From JACOMS01 sp051252005 (GTDB lineage: Bacteria > Pseudomonadota > Alphaproteobacteria > Caulobacterales > Maricaulaceae): DNA of 64,000 nucleotides. The DNA lies in contig JBPOEZ010000009.1 of NCBI GenBank assembly GCA_051252005.1, positions 47,737 to 111,736 on the forward strand, in the 5' to 3' direction. Made by a program: the position numbers and the translations under genes. The notes under the pieces are model-generated. The model saw only the letters and a program-made list of their open reading frames with translations, made no database searches and was not told the origin of the DNA. Shown here piece by piece: positions 1 through 9,035 of the stretch (positions are counted from its first letter, which is position 1; each line of letters begins with the position of its first letter).

Positions 1-148
1 CACGTCTTAGCGTTGGCGTCATTTTCGTTTTTGGAGTCAGCTGTTCATAATTTTTTTCCATCTGCAAAATGAACTCGCGAATCTCTGGGTCAATGAGATT
101 TCTGGGTAGATCAGTTTGTTTCGTCTCTTTTTGAACTGGGGTATTCAT
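1..148 (-). CDS. Partial CDS, N-terminus of a possible alpha/beta-hydrolase (esterase)
   Basis: An open frame starts at an ATG on the minus strand (148-146) and runs without a stop off the left edge, giving about 49 residues. The stretch LIDPEIREFILQMEKNYEQL resembles the N-terminal segment of acetyl-esterase-like alpha/beta-hydrolases, where a 'LDPEIRAF'-type motif precedes the catalytic domain. GGAAAG lies a few bases upstream of the ATG as a weak ribosome site. It is divergent from the AraC-type gene at 448, a common arrangement for a regulator and its target. The catalytic residues lie outside the window, so the family call is a guess; the existence of a coding start is better supported. 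Confidence 0.5.
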   Translation of the reverse strand, partial: MNTPVQKETKQTDLPRNLIDPEIREFILQMEKNYEQLTPKTKMTPTLRR

Positions 149-392
149 TGATCGCTTTCCTTCAGACGTAAATCATGCGGGCAAGGACCTTAACGGACCT
201 CAATCATTAAACAGGAAGCTTTAGGTGTGCTGCCGGTTCATTGTCCTGTTATAAAAAATAAAGATCAAATTTTCCAAGCGAACTGGGCCTAAAGATTGCT
301 CAATCGGGTCGGTTGTGAAAACCAGCCTAGAGAATAATCGGATTTTATGATTTAATCTGGCTCAAAATAGATTTTTGACGTATTATTGTTTC

Positions 393-422
393 TTGTGCGC
401 CATATTCGCGCTTTGTTATAAA
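393..422 (+). promoter_or_regulatory. Candidate sigma-70 promoter of the AraC-type gene
   Basis: TTGTGC (393-398) and TATAAA (417-422) are separated by 18 bases and lie just upstream of the AraC start at 448. Only pattern matching supports this; the -35 element is weak. Confidence 0.3.
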
Positions 423-447
423 GCCTTGTTGAGAAAGTGAATTGTGA

Positions 448-1206
448 ATGCTTCATAGCCCTCCAAATTTAGATGGTAAACGCAGCCGCGTTATGGGCCT
501 AGCTGATGAATATGAGGCGGGCTTTACCGACTCACCTCATTCTCACGAAATGATACAGCTGCTCTATGCATCATCCGGCGTTATGTCCGTTATTACGGAT
601 CATGAAAGCTTCATTATCCCGCCCCAACGAGCCGTGTGGATACCTGATGGTATAATTCATGAGGTTTCGTGCCGCGGCTCTGTTTCACTGCGTACACTTT
701 ATATTAACGCAGAATATCAGAGGGGTGAAAAAAGTTGTCACATTGTGGAAGTCAGCCCGTTTTTGCAGGCGCTCATAGTCGAGGTTACGCAATTTGTCTG
801 GCGCGAATCTCCCACAAAGCGTGAAGAGGGCATTGTAGATTTATTGCTAGAAGAAATTTTATCTGCGCCAAACATTCCCTATACAGCGCCAATGCCGACT
901 GACCCTCGGCTTGTACGGGTTTGCAAAGCTATCGTTAATAATCCTTCTGACCGTAAAGACATCAATGATTTTGCTGAAATCGCTTGTATGAGCCGCCGCA
1001 GTTTGACGCGGGCCTTCAAGAAAGAAACGGGCATGGGCGTTGCTGTTTGGCGTCAACAAGTACGGTTACTTGAAGCGCTTTCCCTCATATCAACGGGGGC
1101 AAGTGTGACAAGCGCGGCGCTAGACGTCGGATATGAAAGCGCAAGTGCTTTCTCGACAATGTTCCAGCAGGCCTTTGGTGTTTCGCCAAGTAAATACCCG
1201 TTTTAA
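448..1206 (+). CDS. AraC-family transcriptional regulator
   Basis: A 252-residue AraC/XylS regulator. The N-terminal part carries a cupin-like sensor domain (HSH at residues 31-33, the proline-rich turn FIIPPQRAVWIPDG near 55-68). The C-terminal 85 residues form the usual double helix-turn-helix, with the first recognition region around MSRRSLTRAFKKETG (181-195) and the second signature DVGYESASAFSTMFQQAFGVSP at the end. It stands divergent from the partial hydrolase-like gene to its left and 117 bases ahead of the amidohydrolase lipoprotein, so either could be its target. The ligand cannot be deduced. The ATG is preceded by a weak purine-rich GAGAAAG sequence. Confidence 0.9.
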   Translation: MLHSPPNLDGKRSRVMGLADEYEAGFTDSPHSHEMIQLLYASSGVMSVITDHESFIIPPQRAVWIPDGIIHEVSCRGSVSLRTLYINAEYQRGEKSCHIVEVSPFLQALIVEVTQFVWRESPTKREEGIVDLLLEEILSAPNIPYTAPMPTDPRLVRVCKAIVNNPSDRKDINDFAEIACMSRRSLTRAFKKETGMGVAVWRQQVRLLEALSLISTGASVTSAALDVGYESASAFSTMFQQAFGVSPSKYPF

Positions 1207-1323
1207 CACGGTTTGGCCGATTAGAGACAATTCGAGACCCAATACAAAAACATGTATTTTGATTATCTGATAGTCTGAACAAGGCGAGGACTTAGTTCTG
1301 CCGAGATGTTCAAAGGAGTTGTA

Positions 1324-4300
1324 ATGATTACGCCTTGGTGGCTGCGGGTACGCGTGGCTTTTTTTACTTTTTTTATTTCATGCGTCTTTACGGCTTGTGA
1401 CAGCGCAACTGTCAATACAGCACCCAATCCTCAAGATATTTATACAGACAGTATATCAGGGCGAGCGCCGACTTTAATCGGCCAGCCCGATCAGGGTTTA
1501 CCATTAAAGTCCGCGCGGGAAATCGAATTTACGACTTCCACAGGAACGGCGCTTTCACTTGACGTATCGCCGGACGGTAACTCTATCGTGTTTGACATGC
1601 TTGGCGATATTTATGTGCTTAAAACTGTAGGCGGGACAGCCAAAGCAATTACGTCCAATATGGCACTGGATACGGAGCCTGTATATTCGCCCGATGGCTC
1701 GAAAGTGCTTTTTCTGAGCGATAGATCCGGAGCAGAAAATTTGTGGGTTACAGATACGGATGGCTTAAACGCGCGGCAAATTTCTTTCTATGATGACAAT
1801 CCAACTTTTATTTCCCCTGAATGGGCGCCGGATGGGCAGCACATTCTCGTCACGCGTTTCTGGCCGGATCAAAATGCCTATGAGTTATGGCAGTTTGAAT
1901 TGCATGGTGATCCGCTAGGCAGAGTCTTACGTCCAATAAATAAAAGCGGCATGAAAACCAGTGCAATCGGGGCGACTTACGCACAAAACGGCGCAGAGAT
2001 TTACTTCGCCTCTTTAGAGGATGCGGACCCTGCGTTTGACCAGGTTTTGGCCTGGGAAATCAGGCGCAAGGATGTTTATTCAGGTGAAGAGGCCGTGTTG
2101 ATACCGGCAAATAACGATGACGGCTTCTCGCCAAAGTTTCGGCCTTTAGTCTCTCCTGATGGCACCACTTTAGCATACGCTGAGAGGCGTAATGGCAAAA
2201 CATATTTAATGTTACGCGATTTGCACACACAGACTCATCGCACGCTAACCGACTTAGATCCAGACTCGCTGCAAGCGTCTCTATGGCACGATATAGTTCC
2301 GCGCTTTGACTTCATGCCGGACGGGCATAGTGTCATTGTCAATAAGGAGGGCGGGATTAAGCGCGTCTCACTCCGAAGCGGAGAGGTAGCCTCTATTCCG
2401 TTTCAGGCCAAAGTAAAACAAAGCCTCGGCGCATTGGTTCGCCCTCAAGCCAGTATAGATCAAGGCGATGTACAAGCACGTCTTATTCAAAATGCAGTTT
2501 TATCGCCAGATCGCGCGAACATCGCATTTTCAGCATTAGGACGGCTGTATGTCAAAAGCGTTCTCACCGACGCTGCGCCGCAAGTGCTTGGGCGTAACGA
2601 GACTCGTGAGCATCATCCAAGCTGGTCAGCTGACGGGAACTCAATTGCTTATGTGACCTGGGCTAGCGGCCAAGGCGGCGAAGTTCACATTAAATCTATG
2701 TCCAGCGGCACGGATGAAACTCTGGACCTTGAAGCTGGGTTTTATACACATCCGGTATTTGTACCGGATCAAAGCGCAATCATTGTCGTTCGCTCGCCGG
2801 TGGAGGCGAGGCAAAGCACGTATATGGAATTCGGTCAGTTCCGCGAAGCCGACTTGTTGTTTGTGCCACTGGACGGCGGCGCTGTGCGGGTTCTAACATC
2901 GGGTATGATTGGCGGAACGCCGCATTTTAGCAACAATGAAAGTGCCGTGCTCGTAAACTATAATGAGGGCGTTTATTCTATATCGATCTCAGATGGAGCA
3001 AAAACACTAATCACAAAAGCCGTTGGGCCGAATTGGTATTTTGCGCAGGGGACAGCGCCGGCCGATGATTTGCGGATTTCCCCGAGTGGAGGCTGGGCTT
3101 TAGCGCAAATTGGGCACCAGCTGCATATCTATAAAATACCGAACGCGCCAAATTCGACCGTTAATCTCTCTGCGGCCACAACGCTTCATAAAAAAATTAC
3201 GCGAGCGGGCGTTGATTATTTTGGGTGGAGCGCGGATGGTGAAGTTTTGTACTGGACAGCTGGCTCTTCATTTTATCAGGTTAAATTGCCGGATTTAGAT
3301 TTCAAAACTCTCGATCAAAACCTCGAATTAAATCCAACTGTTATCGACGTTAGGTTTCCTCGCGATATGCCTAAAGGCAAGACCTTGCTGCGCGGCGCAG
3401 CCGTAATCACAATGGCTGACCAACACACGCCTAGTGCTATCATTCAAAACGTAGATGTTCTAATCAAGGGGGCACGCATCGAAGCCATTAAGGCTTCTGG
3501 CACGATTAAAGAAGAAGCGGATACGCGAAGTGTTGATGTCTCCGGCACCTATATAATTCCCGGTATTATTGACGCGCATTACCATATCGCCGACATTCGC
3601 CGCGATGTTCTGGACTTTGATACTTGGGGTTTAAAAGCCAATCTGGCGTATGGTGTGACGAGTTTGTTCGATCCGTCATCACTCAGTATAGATATGCTGA
3701 CCTACCAAGACTTAGTTGATACCGGAGATGTTATTGGTTCGCGTATTTTTACGACTGGGCCTGCCATATTCGATTACTATGATTTCCGTACCATTGATGA
3801 CGTTAGGGCCGTTTTGGGCCGTTACAAGAATAATTACCGCCTCTCGAATATCAAGCAATATCGGTCAGGAAATCGGCGAGTGCGGCAATGGATTGCGCAG
3901 GTTTCTGGAGAGCTGGGCTTAGTTCCGACCACTGAAGGAGCACTGTCATTCAAGTTGGATCTGTCGCAAATAATTGACGGTTACGCGGGCATTGAGCACG
4001 CAATGCCGCCAACAGTGCACCACAATGATCTTACTACTCTATTTGCGATGAGCGGTACGTCAAACAATCTGACTTTAATGAACACGCATGGCGGACTTCC
4101 AGCCTTATCAGCTTTTATCAATCGCTCCGGCTTACTCGGCAGCTCCAAATTTACCAGTTTTGCGCCAGATTGGTTTCGGGAAAGCCGCGCCGACGCTGCC
4201 AAGCCTTATGCTGGCTCGGACTATCAATATCCTGCCGTAGCCAGAACAGGTTTGCGACTTCGTAATGCCGGTGGTCTTGTGGGGCTAGGGGGGCATGGCG

Positions 4301-4581
4301 ACTTGCCAGGTCTTGGCACGCACTGGGAAATGCAGGCCTATGTCGAAGGTGGATGGTCACCTGCTGAAACCTTATGGGCCGCAACAATGGGCAGCGCGAC
4401 CGCTATTGGTCGAAATGAAAACCTCGGGAGCATTGAAACTGGGAAACTTGCAGACCTAGTTATCCTTAATGCTAACCCGCTTGAAAGCATTGAGAACAGT
4501 TTGGACGTCAAAGCGGTCATGAAAAACGGACGGCTGTATGACGGTGATACTCTTGCGGCATATTCGGCCGGCAACCCTTGA
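1324..4581 (+). CDS. Lipoprotein with TolB-like beta-propeller and amidohydrolase domains
   Basis: A 1085-residue exported protein. The ATG at 1324 is preferred over the ATG at 1306 because AAAGGAG stands 5 bases before it. The N-terminus is a lipoprotein signal with lipobox FTAC. Residues about 50-650 contain repeated 'SPDG..I.F' blades typical of PD40/TolB propellers (for example YSPDGSKVLFLSDRSG). The C-terminal third is an amidohydrolase: DAHYH near residues 750-754 gives the first metal-binding histidines, followed by GGHGDLPGLGTHWEM and the closing GKLADLVILNANPLESIENS strand. Proteins of this architecture are common in marine Proteobacteria and are annotated as amidohydrolases of unknown substrate. 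The neighbouring OMP and TonB receptor suggest a role in handling an imported compound, which is inference. Confidence 0.85.
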   Translation: MITPWWLRVRVAFFTFFISCVFTACDSATVNTAPNPQDIYTDSISGRAPTLIGQPDQGLPLKSAREIEFTTSTGTALSLDVSPDGNSIVFDMLGDIYVLKTVGGTAKAITSNMALDTEPVYSPDGSKVLFLSDRSGAENLWVTDTDGLNARQISFYDDNPTFISPEWAPDGQHILVTRFWPDQNAYELWQFELHGDPLGRVLRPINKSGMKTSAIGATYAQNGAEIYFASLEDADPAFDQVLAWEIRRKDVYSGEEAVLIPANNDDGFSPKFRPLVSPDGTTLAYAERRNGKTYLMLRDLHTQTHRTLTDLDPDSLQASLWHDIVPRFDFMPDGHSVIVNKEGGIKRVSLRSGEVASIPFQAKVKQSLGALVRPQASIDQGDVQARLIQNAVLSPDRANIAFSALGRLYVKSVLTDAAPQVLGRNETREHHPSWSADGNSIAYVTWASGQGGEVHIKSMSSGTDETLDLEAGFYTHPVFVPDQSAIIVVRSPVEARQSTYMEFGQFREADLLFVPLDGGAVRVLTSGMIGGTPHFSNNESAVLVNYNEGVYSISISDGAKTLITKAVGPNWYFAQGTAPADDLRISPSGGWALAQIGHQLHIYKIPNAPNSTVNLSAATTLHKKITRAGVDYFGWSADGEVLYWTAGSSFYQVKLPDLDFKTLDQNLELNPTVIDVRFPRDMPKGKTLLRGAAVITMADQHTPSAIIQNVDVLIKGARIEAIKASGTIKEEADTRSVDVSGTYIIPGIIDAHYHIADIRRDVLDFDTWGLKANLAYGVTSLFDPSSLSIDMLTYQDLVDTGDVIGSRIFTTGPAIFDYYDFRTIDDVRAVLGRYKNNYRLSNIKQYRSGNRRVRQWIAQVSGELGLVPTTEGALSFKLDLSQIIDGYAGIEHAMPPTVHHNDLTTLFAMSGTSNNLTLMNTHGGLPALSAFINRSGLLGSSKFTSFAPDWFRESRADAAKPYAGSDYQYPAVARTGLRLRNAGGLVGLGGHGDLPGLGTHWEMQAYVEGGWSPAETLWAATMGSATAIGRNENLGSIETGKLADLVILNANPLESIENSLDVKAVMKNGRLYDGDTLAAYSAGNP

Positions 4582-4618
4582 TGATTTTGACGCAAATTAT
4601 TCACGGGAGAATTGCGCA

Positions 4619-5365
4619 ATGCAAAATTTTTTAATTGCCGGCTCAGTAGCGATCTTCGCGATGCACCCCGCTCAAGCCTTTGCCGAAGGCTTTGGGGTCA
4701 TTGTGGGCGCAAGGGCGTCCACTGCGCTTAACGATAGAGGGGAACAAATAGGTCTTGAATCTATTGAGCTTGAGGCCATTGCAGAAAAACCTATTGGCAA
4801 TGCTGTGCTTTATGGCGGGATTTACCGACTTATACCTGTAGGGCAAAACAGCAATATATTTGACAATGAAACCGATTACATAGCCGGTGCAAATTTTACA
4901 GTCGATGCACTGAATATCGATTTTTCCGCCAACTATATCACTTTTCCTGCGGAATCTGCTGAACCTAGCGTGGAACTGGTCGCAGCCATAGCGCTTGATA
5001 AAGCTTTATCTCCTGAACTTATCGCGTTTTATGATATTGAGACTAATGATTTTGGCGGTGAGGTTTTGCTACATGGTGAAAAGAGCTTTCGTCTTGTTGA
5101 CGTTTCTATAATTGGCCGCGCAGGTTTTGTTAGTCTTGATCAGGCCACATCAAACCGGAATTATTTGGGACTCGAACTTCGTGCCTCTCATGCCCTGACA
5201 GGTCAGGTTCAAGTAGGGGCTTATGTACGCGGCGATATTGCAAATGAAGAGAGTTTCGTGAGCAAAATCGTTAACCCTGAGGTCCAGAGCTATAATAGCA
5301 GCGGCGTGGCAATAGGTGTCGAGTTCGTGTTTAGCCCTGACGTAAATATTAAACTACCATGGTAG
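4619..5365 (+). CDS. Predicted outer-membrane beta-barrel-like protein of unknown function
   Basis: A 248-residue protein whose best start is the ATG at 4619, with GGGAGA nearby; the longer frame from 4538 would overlap the preceding gene and bury the signal peptide. Residues 1-22 form a Sec signal ending in AQAFA. The remainder alternates hydrophobic and polar residues in short strands rich in glycine and aromatics, and the protein ends with an aromatic residue (LPW), as many outer-membrane barrels do. No family was recognised. It follows the amidohydrolase lipoprotein by 37 bases and is probably cotranscribed with it. Confidence 0.6.
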   Translation: MQNFLIAGSVAIFAMHPAQAFAEGFGVIVGARASTALNDRGEQIGLESIELEAIAEKPIGNAVLYGGIYRLIPVGQNSNIFDNETDYIAGANFTVDALNIDFSANYITFPAESAEPSVELVAAIALDKALSPELIAFYDIETNDFGGEVLLHGEKSFRLVDVSIIGRAGFVSLDQATSNRNYLGLELRASHALTGQVQVGAYVRGDIANEESFVSKIVNPEVQSYNSSGVAIGVEFVFSPDVNIKLPW

Positions 5366-5385
5366 TCTCTTGCTAAAAAATGCTA

Positions 5386-5402
5386 TTGCGAGTTATTCGC
5401 AA
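5386..5402 (+). promoter_or_regulatory. Candidate Fur-like iron box
   Basis: TTGCGA and TCGCAA form a perfect inverted repeat around GTTAT, 109 bases before the TonB-receptor start. Alphaproteobacterial Fur-type sites have this 6-5-6 layout. A possible -10 (TATTAT, 5406-5411) abuts it, so a bound repressor would block polymerase. Identification is from sequence shape and from the receptor downstream; not verified. Confidence 0.5.
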
Positions 5403-5510
5403 CGATATTATGGCCCATATAAGAAAAACTATGACCCAACAGCCTCTTAACAATGAAGACTGTCGCCTCATAGTAACTAGTACATAAACTGGACGCATAA
5501 AGGCATTATA

Positions 5511-7676
5511 ATGACTCGTTTACAACATAGCTTCCTTAGCAAACTTCCACAAAAATATTTACTCCTCTTGGGGGTTGCCGCAACTGCACTTTGCGCGAAT
5601 GCTGCATTTGCCCAAGACAAACAGATCGATGAAATCGTCGCAACGGGACTCTATGTAGCAGAAGGCAGTGATACAGCCACGAAGGCCAATATTCCGCTTA
5701 TACGCACACCACAATCTATCTCTGTCATCACGCGCGAGCAAATTGACCTGCTCAATTTCATCGATGCACAGCAAGCGGTTCGCTATACCGCAGGCGCATT
5801 TGGGGAAAACTACGGCCCTGACTTACGGTTTGACTTTGTGACAGTGCGCGGATTTACTCCCCAACAGTACATTGACGGACTAGCTGCACCGGTTTCAACG
5901 TCGATACGCAGTGTTGGCCTTGATCTCTATGCTTTTGAGTCCATGGATATTCTCAAAGGTCCCGCCTCGGCTCTTTATGGTAGCTCCCCTCCAGGCGGCC
6001 TTTACAATCAAACATCACGCCGTCCTGACAGTGAATTTGGCGGTGAAGTCTCTGTAAAATACGGTACTGATGACTATAAGCAAATTGCAGGTACGATTAC
6101 CGGAGCCATTGGCAGCAATGAAAATATTAGCGCCAGAATGACGGCTCTGTATCTTGATCGCGGCGCAGAACGTGATTTTGTCACGGCTGACCGCTTACTA
6201 CTTGCGCCTTCGCTTAAAGTCGATCTTTCACCAGATACCCAATTGACTGCGCTTGCATATTTTCAAAAAGATCATGTAAATGGTGATACGAATGGGTTTT
6301 TACCTGTATTTGGCACGCTTTTACCAAACCCAAATGGGCAAATCGATCCATCGACCAATTTAGGCGATCCGAATAATTTGTTCGAACGCGACCAATGGAG
6401 TCTTGGCTATGACTTTTCGCACCATTTCTCTGATGCTTTAAGTTTTTCATCCAATACCAAAGTTAGCGATTATGCCGAAGAGTCACCGACCGTTATCTAT
6501 GGCGGCGGGGGACTTATAGATGCTGATTTCGACGGAACGCCGGATGATTTCCGCACAGTTCAGCAATATAACTTCTCTTATAAAGAAGACGTGAAAAGTT
6601 TTGCGACAGATAACCGACTTAATCTTGATGTCGATACAGGTGATATCGGACATGGCATAATTGCTGGCCTAGATTACCGTACAGTAGAGAACGAAGCTAG
6701 TTTCGGCTTTATTTTTGCTGGCCAAATAGATGCGTTCAACCCGGTGTTCCCGGCTCAAACAACATTGGAACCGGGTTTTCCGTCGGCATTCAATGATCAA
6801 AAATTAAAACAAACCGGCATTTATGTTCAGGACCATGTAGAAATAAATAATCTCTACCTAACACTTAGCGGCCGTTATGATGATATCGCAATCACGGATA
6901 ACGCCAGCGGCCTGACAACGGATCAAAGCGAATTTACTTACCGAGTCGGCGCGAACTATGTGTTCGAATCCGGGATTGCGCCTTATGCAAGTTACGCAAC
7001 GTCGTTCGAGCCGGTTCTTGGAACCGACTCTGTTACAAATAACCCTTTTAAGCCAAGCAAAGGCGACCAATTAGAGGCTGGGATTAAATGGAACGCCGCA
7101 AACTTACCTGATGGCTATGAGCTGTTATTGTCGGGGGCTGTTTACAAAATCTCACAAAGTAATGTCGTTAGTACAGTGCCGTCTGTGACGCCAGTATTTG
7201 GCACTCAGATCGGGGAAGTTGAAGTGCAGGGGTTCGAACTTGAACTTGTCTCGCGTATTAATAAGCAGCTGGCTATTAATGCTTCTTACGGACTGACAGA
7301 TAGTGACGTCACTAAGAGCACCACGCCAGTAGAGATCGGCTCGCAGCTTCCCGTCACGCCAAAACATAAAGCGTCTATTTTTGCTGATTATTCCTTTTTG
7401 AACGGATCAATGAAGGGCTTGGGAATTGGCGCGGGTGTGCGGTATACAGGCGAAAGCCAAGGGGCACTTCTTGGGGCTTTCACGCCCGTTGTTTATACGG
7501 GTCAGGCTTCAACACTTGTCGATGCCGTTATCCGTTATGACCTTGATGATTGGCGTTTCTCGGTCAATGGCTCCAATGTGTTTGGAAAAGAATATGTCGC
7601 GCGCTGCGCAGGTCCTGCAGGATGTACTTACGGCGCCGGCCGGCAGGTTATCGCGACAATTGTAAGGCATTTCTAA
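5511..7676 (+). CDS. TonB-dependent siderophore-type outer membrane receptor
   Basis: A 721-residue TonB-dependent receptor. A signal peptide ends near AFA (residues 33-35) and is followed by a TonB-box-like DEIVATG. The plug contains the family hallmarks RTPQSISVITREQID, FVTVRGFTPQQYIDG and ILKGPASALYGSSPPGG, which are characteristic of the ferrichrome/ferrioxamine-type siderophore receptors. The rest is a 22-strand barrel ending in the aromatic terminus VRHF. It imports a chelated nutrient across the outer membrane using TonB energy; the substrate cannot be named. The candidate Fur box upstream points to iron. No TonB-ExbBD or inner-membrane transporter is adjacent. Confidence 0.92.
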   Translation: MTRLQHSFLSKLPQKYLLLLGVAATALCANAAFAQDKQIDEIVATGLYVAEGSDTATKANIPLIRTPQSISVITREQIDLLNFIDAQQAVRYTAGAFGENYGPDLRFDFVTVRGFTPQQYIDGLAAPVSTSIRSVGLDLYAFESMDILKGPASALYGSSPPGGLYNQTSRRPDSEFGGEVSVKYGTDDYKQIAGTITGAIGSNENISARMTALYLDRGAERDFVTADRLLLAPSLKVDLSPDTQLTALAYFQKDHVNGDTNGFLPVFGTLLPNPNGQIDPSTNLGDPNNLFERDQWSLGYDFSHHFSDALSFSSNTKVSDYAEESPTVIYGGGGLIDADFDGTPDDFRTVQQYNFSYKEDVKSFATDNRLNLDVDTGDIGHGIIAGLDYRTVENEASFGFIFAGQIDAFNPVFPAQTTLEPGFPSAFNDQKLKQTGIYVQDHVEINNLYLTLSGRYDDIAITDNASGLTTDQSEFTYRVGANYVFESGIAPYASYATSFEPVLGTDSVTNNPFKPSKGDQLEAGIKWNAANLPDGYELLLSGAVYKISQSNVVSTVPSVTPVFGTQIGEVEVQGFELELVSRINKQLAINASYGLTDSDVTKSTTPVEIGSQLPVTPKHKASIFADYSFLNGSMKGLGIGAGVRYTGESQGALLGAFTPVVYTGQASTLVDAVIRYDLDDWRFSVNGSNVFGKEYVARCAGPAGCTYGAGRQVIATIVRHF

Positions 7677-7721
7677 ACAAGGAAACGGCTTTGTCACGTT
7701 AACGGCATCAAGTCTGTTTTT

Positions 7722-8440
7722 CTATAATTTGTGATTATACGTGCGCATTGCTGACGACTTTAAGTTGCATTTCAGATTGACTTGATGTCTGAACTTTCGG
7801 AGTGTGGTTCTTGAAAACAGGTGACGTCGATGGTTGAAGAGATTGTAAATTTGAGCGTTAGCCGAAAGTGAATTTTTGAGCTTTATGGACTGACCTGAAC
7901 GCCTGAGATTTTTTTCTCTTCTACGGATATGAACATGTGAGCATTCGGCACGGTTGTTCTTTCGACCTCCAATTCTTGCAAATGTTTCATCCCTAGAAGC
8001 TTGAGCGCTACACCGTACGACCCAAGTCTATCGGTCACTATTCTTGTAGGTTTGATGCCTTGGTTTTTCAGCAGTTTCCGTAGCAAGCACAGGGCAGCTT
8101 TGGTATCCCGCCTCTTTTGCACAACGACATGTAATACGGTACTTCGTCATCGACGGCTCGTGAGAGATAGACCATTTCGCCGTCTATTTTCCTATAAACT
8201 TCGTCTAAATGCCAAACAGGCGAGGGTGGTTAGGCTCGAAACTTTACCCGCTTTGCATATGTCGATCCAAACTTATCGACCCACCTTCTTATCGTTTCAT
8301 AAGACACATCGACGCCGCGTTGGACCATCAGTTCCTCGGTATGCGGAAGCTAAGATTGAACCGAAAATACATCCAGATAGCACGCTTGATTATAGCGGGA
8401 TGGAAGCGGTGACGGGCATAGATTGAGATTCACATCGCCA
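7722..8440 (-). pseudogene. Degenerate IS6-family transposase, frameshifted along its whole length
   Basis: Read leftward in shifting frames, the region reproduces an entire IS6-type DDE transposase. N-terminal part: RHRF..AIIKRAIWMYFRFNLSFR, then EELMVQRGVDVSYETIRRWVDKFG, then WHLDEVYRKIDGEMVYLSRAVDDE with the first Asp. The middle frame (8122-7883) gives QKRRDTKAALCLLRKLLKNQ and IVTDRLGSYG with the second Asp. Another frame supplies NNRAECSHVHIRRREK with the catalytic Glu, and a further frame gives AQIYNLFNHRRHLFSRTTLR as the C-terminus, ending at a TAG at 7724-7722. At least four frame changes and an internal stop make it inactive. The span of about 700 bases matches the family's usual length of about 235 codons. 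I could not find terminal inverted repeats. Confidence 0.85.
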
Positions 8441-9035
8441 CAGCTTAGCGTAATGTTTGAAAACTGTCATTACCGTGACAAAGCCCTCGCCAGAGGTGAA
8501 CTATCTTTCCATTAATCTTGGTGTTCACATACCTTATTACCTGAACGTAAATTTGGCTTCGCTGCTCCCAAATTGAAATTCCCTGTTAATTTTCGTAGGG
8601 AAATCTATAAATTCTGAGGTAATATCAATATGTTAGTGCACGAAAATGCCATATATTTCATGATTTACACCATATCTTGCGCTTTTTCCCTGTTAATTCC
8701 CTGTTAAACAGGGAATTTGGGTGTGAGACTGGTTCGGGCATGACTGGTCACACCACCATCCCTTCATTCTGCATGAGGACACCCTGACCTTAATGGCTAA
8801 GTCATTGTATTAATTGAAAAGGTAGGCTTGAATTAGCGGTTCAATTCACCTCGGAAGCCCAGTGGTTGGCACCAACAGTTTGTGCATTTCGCGTGACTTT
8901 AACCAAGATAAGCCTCAGGAGATGGGCAAGCAGGGCCCAATTCCTGAGTCGTTCCCATACGCAAATTACACAAGGCAACCTCGCATGGTTCGAGCGCTAC
9001 ACCCCCTTCGGCGAAGAACTCAACGACCATCCTCT
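8441..9035. other. Intergenic accessory region without a convincing gene
   Basis: About 600 bases between the IS6 remnant and the SulP gene. It contains the CCCTGTTAA repeat module (annotated separately). A 68-codon frame at 8862-9068 overlaps the SulP 3' end, has no recognisable motif, and looks like non-coding or relic sequence. No promoter or RNA gene is evident. Confidence 0.5.
8581..8717. repeat. CCCTGTTAA repeat module with perfect palindrome
   Basis: CCCTGTTAA occurs at 8581-8589, 8688-8696 and 8699-8707. The last copy lies inside a perfect 11-bp inverted repeat, AATTCCCTGTT (8695-8705) and AACAGGGAATT (8707-8717), with a single central A. I recall similar CCCTGTTAA/AACAGGGAA sequence as recurring near mobile-element scars in alphaproteobacterial genomes, but its function is unknown to me. 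It sits next to the IS6 relic. Confidence 0.55.
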
